Shown: positions 1 through 11,768 of the stretch, in pieces
Position numbering within the stretch: the stretch's first letter is position 1
Layout: the number at the start of each line of letters is the position of its first letter
NCBI RefSeq assembly: GCF_013359755.1
Contig: NZ_JABMCJ010000092.1
Coordinates: forward strand, 310,001 to 374,000
Length of the DNA: 64,000 nucleotides
DNA from: Tardiphaga robiniae
GTDB lineage: Bacteria; Pseudomonadota; Alphaproteobacteria; Rhizobiales; Xanthobacteraceae
Reading direction: 5' to 3'
Program-made: the position numbers and the translations under genes
Notes under the pieces: generated by a model
Told to the model about the DNA's origin: nothing
Databases searched by the model: none
The model's input: only the letters and a program-made list of their open reading frames with translations

Positions 1-455
1 CCGATACAACGACGCCCGTGCAGGACATCGCCACCGTTGCGAAGAGCGTGCGTGCGGCGCTGGATGCGCAGGCCAAGGCGGCGAAAGAGGCGGGCAAGGG
101 CGAACTCGTTTATGACAGCCGCCGCAAGACCGGCCAGCTCGCGGATTTCTCCGCCGTCGACAATCGTTCGCTCTCGGCGATCTCGCTCAATCAGGATGGT
201 CTGTTCTCGAAGGAAGAGAGCTTTGCGGCCAAGCAGGTGCTCGATTCACGTAATCGCACCAGCATTCTCGAGGCGTTGCAGGCAAGCCAGAAGAGCGGCG
301 ATCCCAGCCAGTTCAGCCTCGGCATTCTCAACACCTATTCGGCGATGAGCGATGAGGAGCGGACCGCCTCCAACTGGACGCCGAGTTTCCGCGACAATGC
401 AGTGGCGAGCTACAAGTCGACCAACCACATTCTGTCGCTGCTGAAGAGCGGATAA
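1..455 (+). CDS. hypothetical protein, 5' end outside the window
   Basis: The frame is open from the left edge with no stop, so the gene almost certainly begins upstream; a GTG at 18 is probably internal. About 150 C-terminal residues are visible. They are polar and Ala/Lys/Ser-rich, and include a segment reading ISLNQDGLFSKEE that looks like an acidic, EF-hand-like loop, although no full EF-hand can be claimed. No membrane segment is visible. I do not recognise a named family. It is followed by an inverted-repeat element and then by convergent genes. Confidence 0.6.
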   Translation, partial: DTTTPVQDIATVAKSVRAALDAQAKAAKEAGKGELVYDSRRKTGQLADFSAVDNRSLSAISLNQDGLFSKEESFAAKQVLDSRNRTSILEALQASQKSGDPSQFSLGILNTYSAMSDEERTASNWTPSFRDNAVASYKSTNHILSLLKSG

Positions 456-488
456 GCGTCGATACAGGAAGGTGCTGAAATACTCCGT

Positions 489-597
489 CCTCATCCTGAG
501 GAGCGGCATCTTCGCCGCGTCTCGAAGGACGGCTGCAAACGCCGGCGCTCCCCATTCATGGTTCGAGACGCGCGAAGTCGCGCTCCTCACCATGAGG
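489..597. repeat. intergenic imperfect inverted-repeat element
   Basis: Two arms of about 37 bases (489-526 and 562-597) are near-perfect reverse complements around a 35-base centre. The 11-mer CGCGTCTCGAA at 516-526 pairs exactly with TTCGAGACGCG at 562-572, and both outer ends carry CCTCA/TGAGG motifs. It resembles the short palindromic elements scattered between genes in Bradyrhizobiaceae (recognition, not a search). Reading frames across it look spurious. Confidence 0.6.
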
Positions 598-621
598 CGG
601 TGCTTGTGGCGTCATGCGCAA

Positions 622-667
622 AGAAAAAGCCCCGCCCGGTGGGGGATGACCGGGGCGGGGCTTCTTC
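622..667 (-). terminator. rho-independent terminator of the DUF1236 gene
   Basis: A GC-rich stem (AGCCCCGCCC against GGGCGGGGCT) is followed, reading the minus strand, by a T-rich run (TTTTTCTTT). It lies about 50 bases beyond the stop of the minus-strand gene at 719. The plus-strand side has only a weak T run. Confidence 0.75.
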
Positions 668-718
668 GCCCGGTCGCCATTCGCGGCGCCCGAACGAATC
701 TTTTTTCAACGTGACGTG

Positions 719-1084
719 TTAGTCGACGACCTGCACGATGCGGCGTGAGCGCGGCTCCACCAGCACTGTCTGACCATTCACCACGGTGTAGCGATACGGC
801 GTTGTCGCCACCGTCTGCGGCACGTCGTAATAGGTCACGCCGGCTTCAGGCAGCGTGGTGCCGACGACGATGCGATCGGGCACGGTGAAGGTCGGCACGC
901 GTTCGCGCACCACATATTCACGGAATGCCGGACGCTCCTGCACAGTGATGCCATCCGGATCGTTGTTGTCGACGATGACGCGATCACCGCCCGATACACC
1001 GACGGTGACGCCCTGAGCCTGCACGGCCAGCGGAGTGCTGAGCGCGCCGACAAGGGCCGCTGCTGCAATAAGTTTGTTTCGCAT
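719..1084 (-). CDS. DUF1236-type secreted protein
   Basis: A protein of 121 residues beginning MRNKLIAAAALVGALS, a clear Sec signal peptide with likely cleavage after AVQAQ, so it is probably periplasmic. The mature part has Val/Pro-rich segments (RERVPTFTVPDRIVVG, YYDVPQ, YRYTVVNGQTVLVEP) typical of the DUF1236 family found in rhizobia and relatives; the function is unknown. The start at 1084 is chosen over the longer frame (1135) because AAGGAG lies six bases before it and the signal peptide starts there. A terminator follows the stop. A possible EcfG-type promoter lies at 1167-1191. Confidence 0.85.
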   Translation of the reverse strand: MRNKLIAAAALVGALSTPLAVQAQGVTVGVSGGDRVIVDNNDPDGITVQERPAFREYVVRERVPTFTVPDRIVVGTTLPEAGVTYYDVPQTVATTPYRYTVVNGQTVLVEPRSRRIVQVVD

Positions 1085-1166
1085 GATCGTCTCCTTCATG
1101 AACGATGTCCGGCTTGCCGCGCCGGTCTGTGCCATCCAGCCTGGTTTGATTTATTCACCGTCCGCC

Positions 1167-1191
1167 AATGCATGCCGCCAGCGATCGTTCC
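1167..1191 (-). promoter_or_regulatory. possible EcfG-type promoter of the DUF1236 gene
   Basis: Minus strand: GGAAC, 16 bases, CATT. The general-stress sigma EcfG consensus in alphaproteobacteria is GGAAC-N16/17-CGTT, so there is one mismatch. It lies about 80 bases before the start codon. Confidence 0.3.
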
Positions 1192-1244
1192 GGAATTTTC
1201 CACGCGCAATTGCTGGTTTTTGATGCACTGCATGCAGGTATGAC

Positions 1245-1269
1245 GGAACCCATTGATGGGCAGGGCGTC
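1245..1269 (+). promoter_or_regulatory. possible EcfG-type promoter of the DUF3096 gene
   Basis: Plus strand: GGAAC, 16 bases, CGTC, one mismatch from the EcfG consensus, 62 bases before the ATG at 1332. It is divergent from the similar site at 1167-1191. Confidence 0.3.
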
Positions 1270-1331
1270 TTTATGCTGCTAAATCCCCGCGGCGCATCGC
1301 ACCCGAATCGATTCCCTCACGGAGACACTTC

Positions 1332-1490
1332 ATGGTCATCACGGCAGCTCACATCCAGCCGATTGTCGCGCTTATCGCTGGCGTTCTGATTTTGATCATG
1401 CCGCGGTTTCTCAATCTGGTGGTGGCGATCTATCTGATCTTCGTCGGACTGGCCGGACTCGGCGTCTTCAGGATGTTGAAGATCGGCTAA
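1332..1490 (+). CDS. DUF3096-type small membrane protein
   Basis: A protein of 52 residues (start MVITAAHIQPIVALIAGVLI), nearly all hydrophobic, with two membrane segments (about 9-23 and 26-46) separated by MPRF. The pattern HIQPIVALIAGxLILIMPR is that of the DUF3096 family of small inner-membrane proteins, whose function is unknown. ATG at 1332, stop TAA at 1488. It stands alone, 118 bases before the dikinase gene. A possible stress-sigma promoter precedes it. Confidence 0.8.
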   Translation: MVITAAHIQPIVALIAGVLILIMPRFLNLVVAIYLIFVGLAGLGVFRMLKIG

Positions 1491-1608
1491 ATTTCGACAC
1501 GGCCGTTACCTACAGCGGTACCTCCGGGCTGCTTGCGCCACGTCCCTGAAACGTGGTGTAACGCGGCACATTTCCCTGTCGTTTCCTCTCGCGGATTGAT
1601 TGAGAACC

Positions 1609-4581
<2,973 letters not shown>

Positions 4582-4603
4582 GTGCTTCGCTGATTTCATG
4601 ATC

Positions 4604-4640
4604 TGAAAAATGGCCGGGGAGTTCCCCGGCCATTTTTATT
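4604..4640 (+). terminator. terminator of ppdK
   Basis: A perfect stem AAATGGCCGGGG / CCCCGGCCATTT with a short loop and a T-rich tail lies 25 bases after the ppdK stop. The A-run on its left side could let it act on both strands. Confidence 0.9.
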
Positions 4641-4932
4641 GCGTGCCTCATGCCGTGTTTGTTCGTGCGTCGGAATGGAACTCGCAAACATTTTCACGCG
4701 CGCGCAAATTTCTCTTCATCATCTTTGTCAACGCGATGTTTACTACTTTTGTGGAGCCGCGGTTTACCAAGGCTTTCGAATGATTTTGCGCTGCGCTCGT
4801 ACAGCTTGCGTGTGGCGTCGTTGCATCGCCGATTAACTCCGCGGCAACTTTGATTCCGTACTAACGAAATAGATCGAAATGTACGGATGTGCAGATTAGT
4901 GCCGTGCAGGGCGATGCTGGTGTAAGCGTTGC

Positions 4933-6387
4933 GTGAGCGTATCGATGTTAGTACTGCGTAACCGGCCGAAGGGCGCGCGTGGCGCGTTCTTCGGCTTCGG
5001 TCTCTGCGTTTTCGCATTGGCCCCGACAGAATCTGGCTATCAGGACATCGCCTCGCTGCTGGCTCGCCAGCCGGGCGTGACCGAACGCTGGCAGAAGCGC
5101 GTGTTCGCGCCCGCCGTCTCCTCCATCCAGGTTGCGACATTCTCGTTCGGCCGCCCGATGGGCACGGCCTCGCGCAATCCGACCTTGCAGCTCGCCAGCC
5201 TCGACAATTCCGGCATCGCCGCCAGCGGAGCGCTGACTGACATCACCGGTGCACTGACCCGCAATCCGCTGGCGCAGCCGCCCCGCCGCTATGAAGCTGC
5301 AGATTTTCCAAAAGTGGATCGCTCGCTGAAGGGCGATCGCCTCGCCATCCGCGCGCCGGAGACCGTGGCGCCTGATGAGCCGGCAAAGCAGGATTCATTC
5401 GACGACAACAGATCGGTGATGGGCGCGAAGACCGTCGATGCACTGCCATCCGCGCAGCATGCCCCGCTCGATCCAGAACTCGATGAAGCGCTGCGTGCCC
5501 CACCGCTTGCGCAATACGACGCATCGCAGTCCGTGCAGCCCACCGAGGACGCCAAGACCGATGCGGCGGTGATCCCCGTTGAGCCGGCGCCGGCCAAGGA
5601 CGGCTTCTCGGTGAAGACCGCGAGCCTGTTTTTCGGAAGTTCGTCGCTTGGCGCATCGGTCGAGACAATGGAACGCTGGCAGCCCGGCGAAGAGCCAACC
5701 ATCGTAATGCCAGGCACAGCCGTGCCAGGCATGGCCATGCCGGGCTCAAGCCTCGATCCGGACATGAAGGCTACGGCGGTGGTGCCGAATGCGGCGATCA
5801 ACCCGACCGACGGCGGCGAAAGCGTTGCCGGCAAAGGCGAGGTCAACGGCGCCAATCAGCGTGCGAAGACGCCGGCCGAACGTATGGGCCTCACCGAGCA
5901 GACGCGCGGCAAGCAGGAAAAGTGTCTGACGGAAGCCATCTATTTCGAGGCCCGCGGCGAGGCGGTGCGCGGCCAGATGGCGGTGGCGCAGGTGGTGATG
6001 AACCGCGTGTTCTCCGGCTTCTATCCGACAACCGTCTGCGGCGTCGTCTATCAGAACAAGCATCGCCGCCTGGCCTGCCAGTTCACCTTCGCCTGCGACG
6101 GCATTCCGGATGTCGTGAAAGAGCCGGATATGTGGGAGCGCGCCCGCAAGATCGCGAAGGCGACGCTGGACGGCCGGATCTGGCTGCCGGAAGTCGCGAA
6201 GTCCACACATTACCATGCCTATTGGGTGCACCCGTCCTGGGTCCGCGAGATGAAGAAGATGTACAAGACCGGCGTGCATTCCTTCTATCGCCCACGTAAC
6301 TGGGGCGACGGCAGCGAAGCACCAAGCTGGGGCACGGCGGCGCAGACGGCGGAAATCTCCGCCAAGCTCTCCGAAATCAAGCCGTAG
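4933..6387 (+). CDS. cell wall hydrolase, SleB-type (Hydrolase_2) domain
   Basis: A protein of 484 residues. The C-terminal domain (about 331-465) has the SleB/Hydrolase_2 signature: CLTEAIYFEARGE, a Glu-containing motif of this peptidoglycan hydrolase fold, then VVMNRV and CQFTF(A)CDG. The N-terminal 330 residues are Pro/Ala/Asp-rich and low in complexity, with a Met-Pro-Gly repeat stretch (PGTAVPGMAMPGSS); they are probably an extended periplasmic linker after a hydrophobic segment (GAFFGFGLCVFALAP, about 18-32). GTG at 4933 is used; ATG at 4945 is an alternative. Its role is likely cell wall remodelling. It stands alone between two terminators. Confidence 0.85.
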   Translation: MSVSMLVLRNRPKGARGAFFGFGLCVFALAPTESGYQDIASLLARQPGVTERWQKRVFAPAVSSIQVATFSFGRPMGTASRNPTLQLASLDNSGIAASGALTDITGALTRNPLAQPPRRYEAADFPKVDRSLKGDRLAIRAPETVAPDEPAKQDSFDDNRSVMGAKTVDALPSAQHAPLDPELDEALRAPPLAQYDASQSVQPTEDAKTDAAVIPVEPAPAKDGFSVKTASLFFGSSSLGASVETMERWQPGEEPTIVMPGTAVPGMAMPGSSLDPDMKATAVVPNAAINPTDGGESVAGKGEVNGANQRAKTPAERMGLTEQTRGKQEKCLTEAIYFEARGEAVRGQMAVAQVVMNRVFSGFYPTTVCGVVYQNKHRRLACQFTFACDGIPDVVKEPDMWERARKIAKATLDGRIWLPEVAKSTHYHAYWVHPSWVREMKKMYKTGVHSFYRPRNWGDGSEAPSWGTAAQTAEISAKLSEIKP

Positions 6388-6411
6388 CAGCCACGACTTT
6401 ACCTCCGAGCC

Positions 6412-6448
6412 TGCCAAGAGCGATGCCATGCCCGGCATCGCTCTTTCC
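6412..6448 (+). terminator. terminator of the cell wall hydrolase gene
   Basis: The inverted repeat AAGAGCGATGCC / GGCATCGCTCTT with a six-base loop is followed by TTCCATT, 25 bases past the stop. Confidence 0.75.
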
Positions 6449-6652
6449 ATTCCGGATTTCGCAAATGTTATCCCGACCCTGGGCTGTGATGACGTCTGCG
6501 CGGCCCTGCATCCCAGCAATGCATCCTCCGAAATCCCCATCAACGCCATTGGGATTTCCATGCGAATGCATTAATCTCCCGTCTAATCCGGACCGGGCCT
6601 GCGCTCTTGGGCCGGCTGAATTTTCAATCCGAATTTGATCCGGGGAAACGAC

Positions 6653-7906
6653 ATGGCGGCAATTGACGGCGCGACGCGCCCGGCATCTGGTTTTGGCTGG
6701 CGTACGCCGCTGGTGATCATCATCTGCGGATCGCTGATCGGCATGCTCACCTTCGGGCCGCGCTCCAGCGTCGGCTTCTTCATGCAGCCCTTCAGCCAGG
6801 AGTTCGGCTGGGGCCGTGACGTTTTCGCGCTCGCCTTCGCCGTGCAAAACCTGCTCTGGGGCATCGGCCAGCCTTTCGCCGGCGCCGTTGCCGACAAGTT
6901 CGGCAGCGTACGCGTGATCTGCGTCGGCGCCTTCCTCTATGCGGCTGGCTTGCTGATGATGCGCTATTCCTCGACACCGCTCGAGCTGAATATCAGCGCT
7001 GGACTGCTGATCGGTTTTGGCCTGTCGGGTTGCTCGTTCAATCTGGTGCTGTCCGCCTTCGGCAAACTGGTGCCGCCGGAATGGCGAGGCATCGCGCTCG
7101 GCGCCGGCACCGCCGCAGGCTCGTTCGGCCAGTTCATCTTTGCGCCCTTCACCGTGGCGATGATCGACAACACCGGCTGGCAGGCGACGCTCACCGTGTT
7201 CGCGGTGCTGATGTTGCTGGTGATCCCGTTGTCGCTTGCCTTGGCGACTCCGACCGCGAGTGCCGCGTCCGCCGACGCGCCGGTGGCGCAGAAGCAGTCG
7301 TTCAAGAGCGCACTCACGGAAGCCTTTGGCCATCGCTCCTATGTGCTGCTGGTACTGGGCTTCTTCACCTGTGGCTTCCAACTCGCTTTCATCACCATGC
7401 ATCTGCCGGCCTATCTGGTCGATCGCGGCTTGCCAGCCGCTGTGGGCGGCTGGGTGATTGCCATCATCGGCCTGTTCAACATCATCGGCTCGCTGACGGT
7501 CGGTTATGTGCAGGGCAAGCTGCCGAAGCGCTACATCCTGTCCTTCATCTATTTCACCCGCGCGCTGGCGACGGTGGCCTTCATCATGCTGCCGCTGACC
7601 ACCACCTCGGCGCTCGTCTTTGGCGCCATCAGCGGTCTTGCCTGGCTCTCCACCGTGCCACCGACATCGAGCTTGGTGTCGCTGATGTTCGGCACGCGCT
7701 GGCTGGCAACGCTGTATGGCTTTGCCTTCTTCAGCCATCAGGTCGGTGGCTTCCTTGGCGCCTGGCTGGGCGGTGTCGTGTTCGACAAGTTCGGCTCCTA
7801 CACGCCGGTTTGGTGGCTGTCGGTGCTGTTCGGCGTGTTGTCGGCGCTGATCAATCTGCCGATCGTGGAAGAGCCGGTGAAGCGTCCGATTGCACAGCCG
7901 GCATGA
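6653..7906 (+). CDS. MFS transporter
   Basis: A protein of 417 residues with about twelve hydrophobic segments and a central hydrophilic loop (about 200-220, Ala/Ser/Asp-rich then QKQSFKSAL). This is the layout of a major facilitator superfamily permease in the inner membrane. The second half includes GGWVIAIIGLFNIIGS, and the last helices are followed by FDKFGSYTPVWW, common in MFS members of the oxalate/formate and monocarboxylate-like groups. The substrate cannot be read from sequence. ATG at 6653 follows GGGGAAA; a TTG 18 bases upstream is less likely. A terminator and the FMN riboswitch follow. Confidence 0.88.
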   Translation: MAAIDGATRPASGFGWRTPLVIIICGSLIGMLTFGPRSSVGFFMQPFSQEFGWGRDVFALAFAVQNLLWGIGQPFAGAVADKFGSVRVICVGAFLYAAGLLMMRYSSTPLELNISAGLLIGFGLSGCSFNLVLSAFGKLVPPEWRGIALGAGTAAGSFGQFIFAPFTVAMIDNTGWQATLTVFAVLMLLVIPLSLALATPTASAASADAPVAQKQSFKSALTEAFGHRSYVLLVLGFFTCGFQLAFITMHLPAYLVDRGLPAAVGGWVIAIIGLFNIIGSLTVGYVQGKLPKRYILSFIYFTRALATVAFIMLPLTTTSALVFGAISGLAWLSTVPPTSSLVSLMFGTRWLATLYGFAFFSHQVGGFLGAWLGGVVFDKFGSYTPVWWLSVLFGVLSALINLPIVEEPVKRPIAQPA

Positions 7907-7950
7907 GCCTGTTGTTGACTCGCTGATCTCCAGCGATAAAAATTGATCTT

Positions 7951-7975
7951 GGCCGTCCCAGTCAGGGCGGCCTTC
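7951..7975 (+). terminator. likely terminator of the MFS gene
   Basis: The stem GGCCGTCCC / GGGCGGCC (one mismatch) is followed by TTCGTTCT. It ends just before the first helix of the FMN riboswitch and so separates the two transcripts. Confidence 0.5.
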
Positions 7976-8120
7976 GTTCTCAGGGCGGGGTGAAAATCCC
8001 CACCGGCGGTAATCGGGCGCAAGCTCGGGAGCCCGCGAGCGCCTGACGGGTTACACCGTCGGGGTCAGCAGATCCGGTGCGATGCCGGAGCCGACGGTCA
8101 TAGTCCGGATGAAAGAGAAC
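7976..8120 (+). promoter_or_regulatory. FMN riboswitch (RFN element)
   Basis: The conserved RFN core is present in order: AGGGCGGGGTGAAA, CCCCACCGGCGGTAAT, AGCCCGCGAGCG, GGTCAGCAGATCCGGTG, CCGGAGCCGACGGTCATAGT, CCGGATGAAAGAGAAC. Helix P1 is formed by GTTCTC (7976-7981) and GAGAAC (8115-8120). It senses flavin mononucleotide and controls the lumazine synthase gene 85 bases downstream. Confidence 0.97.
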
Positions 8121-8136
8121 GGGTATGCGCAGGGAG

Positions 8137-8714
<578 letters not shown>

Positions 8715-8731
8715 TCGCCACCATCGCCGCG

Positions 8732-8812
8732 TTATGCCGCTATGGCCGGGCAGGGCTGCAGAGCTCCTGCCCGGCTGGCGCGGGTGGCGTTTCCCGCAAC
8801 GGCGCGGCATAA
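8732..8812. repeat. three-way-junction inverted-repeat structure
   Basis: The outer stem TTATGCCGC (8732-8740) pairs perfectly with GCGGCATAA (8804-8812). It encloses a 10-base-pair hairpin GCCGGGCAGG/CCTGCCCGGC (8745-8775) and a 5-base-pair hairpin GCGGG/CCCGC (8780-8797). It fills most of the gap between ribH2 and the next gene. There is no T run, so it is not an obvious terminator. Confidence 0.6.
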
Positions 8813-8851
8813 TTCGGCAACGGAAATCACAAGCAAAAACTCGGGAGTGGC

Positions 8852-9841
8852 GTGTTGGGAACGTTCAAGGCTGTCCGCATCGACAAGGCTGACAAAGGCA
8901 CCACGGTTGCGCTGACGCAGTTCGACGAATCCGAATTGATGGACGGCGACGTCACCGTGCGGGTCGAATGGTCCACGGTGAATTACAAGGACGGCCTCGC
9001 CGTCACCGGCAAGGCACCGGTGGTGCGCCGCTTTCCGATGATCGCCGGCATCGATTTCGCAGGCACGGTGGAAGCCTCGTCCAATCCGAACTGGAAGCCC
9101 GGCGACAAGGTGATCGGCAATGGCTGGGGCATGGGAGAAACCCATCTTGGTGCCTATGCCGAAAAGACCCGCGTGAAGGGGGACTGGCTGGTTCGGCTGC
9201 CGGACGGCATGACCACCCGCGACGCCATGGCGGTCGGTACCGCCGGCTACACCGCAATGCTGAGCGTACTGGCACTGGAGAAGCATGGGCTGAAGCCCGC
9301 CGATGGCCCGATCGTCGTGACGGGTGCAGCCGGCGGCGTCGGTTCGGTGGCGATCGCCGTCCTGTCGAAGCTCGGTTACCAGGTCATCGCCTCGACCGGC
9401 CGGACCTCGGAGGAGGGCTATCTCAAGGGCCTCGGCGCCAGCGAGATCATCGACCGCAACGAGCTGTCCGGACCGGCCAAGCCGCTGGCCAAGGAGCGCT
9501 GGGCCGGCGGCATCGACAGCGTCGGTTCGACCACCCTGGCGAATCTCCTGTCGATGACGAAGTATCGCGGCGCCATCGCCGCCTGCGGTCTCGCGGCCGG
9601 CATGGACCTGCCATCTTCGGTTGCACCCTTCATTTTACGCGGCGTGTGTCTTCTCGGCATCGATTCTGTCATGTGCCCAATCGAGCTGCGACAGCAGGCC
9701 TGGGCGCGGCTGGCGACGGATCTGGATCACACAAAACTCGCTGAAATTACTCAGGAAATTCCGCTGGACCAAGTGATCGACGCCGGCGCCAAGGTTCTGG
9801 CCGGGCAGGTCCGCGGGCGAATCGTGGTAAAGATCGGCTAA
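8852..9841 (+). CDS. acuI: YhdH/AcuI-family quinone oxidoreductase-like reductase
   Basis: A protein of 329 residues of the medium-chain dehydrogenase/reductase superfamily, YhdH/YhfP branch. Known members reduce acryloyl-CoA to propionyl-CoA with NADPH. Visible are the N-terminal [12 protein letters not shown] motif typical of this branch, the GroES-like domain, and the nucleotide-binding [13 protein letters not shown] followed by IASTGR for NADPH. The zinc ligands of alcohol dehydrogenases are absent, as expected. GTG at 8852 after GGGAG is chosen. The gene stands alone; the substrate is inferred from family only. Confidence 0.85.
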   Translation: MLGTFKAVRIDKADKGTTVALTQFDESELMDGDVTVRVEWSTVNYKDGLAVTGKAPVVRRFPMIAGIDFAGTVEASSNPNWKPGDKVIGNGWGMGETHLGAYAEKTRVKGDWLVRLPDGMTTRDAMAVGTAGYTAMLSVLALEKHGLKPADGPIVVTGAAGGVGSVAIAVLSKLGYQVIASTGRTSEEGYLKGLGASEIIDRNELSGPAKPLAKERWAGGIDSVGSTTLANLLSMTKYRGAIAACGLAAGMDLPSSVAPFILRGVCLLGIDSVMCPIELRQQAWARLATDLDHTKLAEITQEIPLDQVIDAGAKVLAGQVRGRIVVKIG

Positions 9842-9952
9842 CGACGTTCAGACTTTACCAACCAACCTGCTCCATTGTTGCCACGGTTGGTATGGTAAGC
9901 AGCGGGTAAAGACATCAGGCGGTCATCCGCGCTCGGTTGTTCGGAGTATCCT

Positions 9953-10585
9953 ATGGTTGCGCGTTATGTGTTGGGAGCGGTGCTTGCCGCCACGGTGGCG
10001 ACCCCCGCGCTGGCTGGGTCGATGACGGCCGAAGAGGCCCGCAAGTTCGTCGCCGGCAAGGTCTTTGCCTTTACCTGTTTCGACGGTACCCGCGGCGCAG
10101 GCCGCGTGTTCGACGACGGCGGTGCGGCGGGCGCTGTCCAGTTTTCGGGCTCCGGTCCTGCGCGCAACATGCGCCTGCCGGGCAATACGCTGCAGGTCCG
10201 CGGCGAAGCGATTTGCGCCTCGATCAAGGGCATCCCGTTCGAGCCGTGCTTCAATCTCAACAAGAATGACGAGCGCAGCTTCCGTGGCTCGGTCTCCGGC
10301 ATGGGCTTCGCTTATTGCGATTTCCGTCACCAGGGCGGCCGTGGCCAGATGCTGATGGCCCGCTCGCTGTCGGCCCCGCGCTCGCTGCGCGCGCCGTCGA
10401 CGACCCGTTCGGCCGACGCCTCTGCCGGTGCCGACAATACGGTGACCCGCGTCTCGACCCCGCGCGTCGAGAGCAGCAAGATCGACGCCGTCGGATCGAT
10501 CAAGTCCGAGCCGGCCAAGGAAATTGCCAAGACGCCGGAGCCGGAAAAGACCGAAGCGCTCGAGCTGCGCAAATCCACCAACTAA
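9953..10585 (+). CDS. secreted hypothetical protein
   Basis: A protein of 210 residues with an N-terminal signal peptide (MVARYVLGAVLAATVATPALAG). The globular part, to about residue 125, holds five Cys (in FTCFDG, AICASI, EPCFNL, YCDF), suggesting disulfides in the periplasm. The rest is a Ser/Ala/Pro/Glu/Lys-rich tail without predicted structure. I know similar proteins only as conserved hypotheticals of Bradyrhizobiaceae. ATG at 9953 gives the complete signal peptide. It converges on the M48 gene with five bases between stops. Confidence 0.75.
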   Translation: MVARYVLGAVLAATVATPALAGSMTAEEARKFVAGKVFAFTCFDGTRGAGRVFDDGGAAGAVQFSGSGPARNMRLPGNTLQVRGEAICASIKGIPFEPCFNLNKNDERSFRGSVSGMGFAYCDFRHQGGRGQMLMARSLSAPRSLRAPSTTRSADASAGADNTVTRVSTPRVESSKIDAVGSIKSEPAKEIAKTPEPEKTEALELRKSTN

Positions 10586-10590
10586 GCAAG

Positions 10591-11742
10591 CTAGGCGTGG
10601 CGACCCCAGGGTCCCCGTAGCGGCTCCTGCGCGCTGCTGGTAGGCGCAGTCTTGTCGGTCCATGGGCCGGAGCGCGGCGGCAGCGGCGACGTGTCGTCGG
10701 CCTCTCCGGGCGCGTCCGTATCGGATGGCAGTGCCATCCGGCCGGGATCGTGTCCTCCGGCGAATTTCACCAGTGCCGCGACCCGCGAATCCACCGACGG
10801 ATGCGTCGCGAACAGGTCGGCAAAACCCTCGCGGGGATTGTCGATGCACATCTCCATGACGGCCGAAGTCGCGCCGGGCAGTTCGCCGCGATTCTCGATC
10901 TTGCGCAGTGCCGAGATCATGGCGTCGGGATTCTTGGTCAGCTCCACCGAACCCGCATCGGCCAGTAATTCGCGCGAGCGCGACAGTGCAAAGCGCACCA
11001 CCAGCGACAGCGCCCAGGCCAGCGCGATCAGTGCCACGGCGATGATGATGACGATGATAGCGCCGCCGCCGGAGCCCTTGCTGTTGCTGTCAGACGAGGA
11101 AGACGATCGCGACGATCGGCTGCCGCCGAAGCGGAAGCCGGAATTGATGAATATCCGGAAGAACAGTTCAGCCGCAAAGCCGACCACGCCGGCGATGATG
11201 ACGGCGACTACCATCAGCTGCACGTCGCCATTGCGGATATGCGTCAGCTCGTGGCCGAGCACTGCTTCCATCTCGTCATCGTTGAGCGCGCGCAGGAGGC
11301 CCGTCGTGACCGTGACGGAATATTGCCGGGGGTTGAGGCCGGTGGCGAAGGCGTTCAGCGCATCAGAGTCCATCACCTTGAGCTTCGGCATCGGAATGCC
11401 GCGCGAGATGCAGAGGTTTTCAAGTAGGTTATAGAGCCGCGGCTGCTCCTGCCGCGTCACGCTTTCGCTGCCGGTGATGCTGTCGATCATCTTTTGATGC
11501 CCGAAATAGGCGATGACGATCCACAGCACCGCGCCGATGGTGGCGAAAGGAAGCGCCTTGATCAGGTCGCGCGTTGCGGCGTTGATATAATACGCAACCG
11601 AGCCATTGCTGTTAACGGCCACCTCGCCTATCAGGGCGCCGGCGAACACCATGACGTAAATCAGCAGGAACAGCCCTGCGAGCAGCAGCATCGAACGCGT
11701 CTTGTTCGAGGCGATATGCGTATAGAGACCATAGGCGGCCAT
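10591..11742 (-). CDS. M48 family membrane metalloprotease (HtpX-like)
   Basis: A protein of 383 residues. The zinc site HELTH is at 164-168, with a later SRELLADAGSVELT helix supplying the third ligand. Four membrane segments (about 20-42, 62-82, 174-196, 225-250) place it in the inner membrane with the active site on the cytoplasmic side, as in HtpX. A Ser-rich run (about 210-222) and a Pro/Asp-rich tail are low in complexity. It lies 26 bases after lemA on the same strand. The lemA/M48 pairing is common and suggests a joint role in membrane protein quality control. Confidence 0.9.
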   Translation of the reverse strand: MAAYGLYTHIASNKTRSMLLLAGLFLLIYVMVFAGALIGEVAVNSNGSVAYYINAATRDLIKALPFATIGAVLWIVIAYFGHQKMIDSITGSESVTRQEQPRLYNLLENLCISRGIPMPKLKVMDSDALNAFATGLNPRQYSVTVTTGLLRALNDDEMEAVLGHELTHIRNGDVQLMVVAVIIAGVVGFAAELFFRIFINSGFRFGGSRSSRSSSSSDSNSKGSGGGAIIVIIIAVALIALAWALSLVVRFALSRSRELLADAGSVELTKNPDAMISALRKIENRGELPGATSAVMEMCIDNPREGFADLFATHPSVDSRVAALVKFAGGHDPGRMALPSDTDAPGEADDTSPLPPRSGPWTDKTAPTSSAQEPLRGPWGRHA

Positions 11743-11768
11743 GATGCGCTGCTCGGTTCAGGCCGTGA

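Noticed and set aside
472-714. 80-codon plus-strand frame
   Set aside because: It lies across an inverted repeat and a terminator.
6377-7738. 453-codon frame antisense to the MFS gene
   Set aside because: Its Gln/Arg/His-rich composition is typical of the complement of membrane-protein codons.
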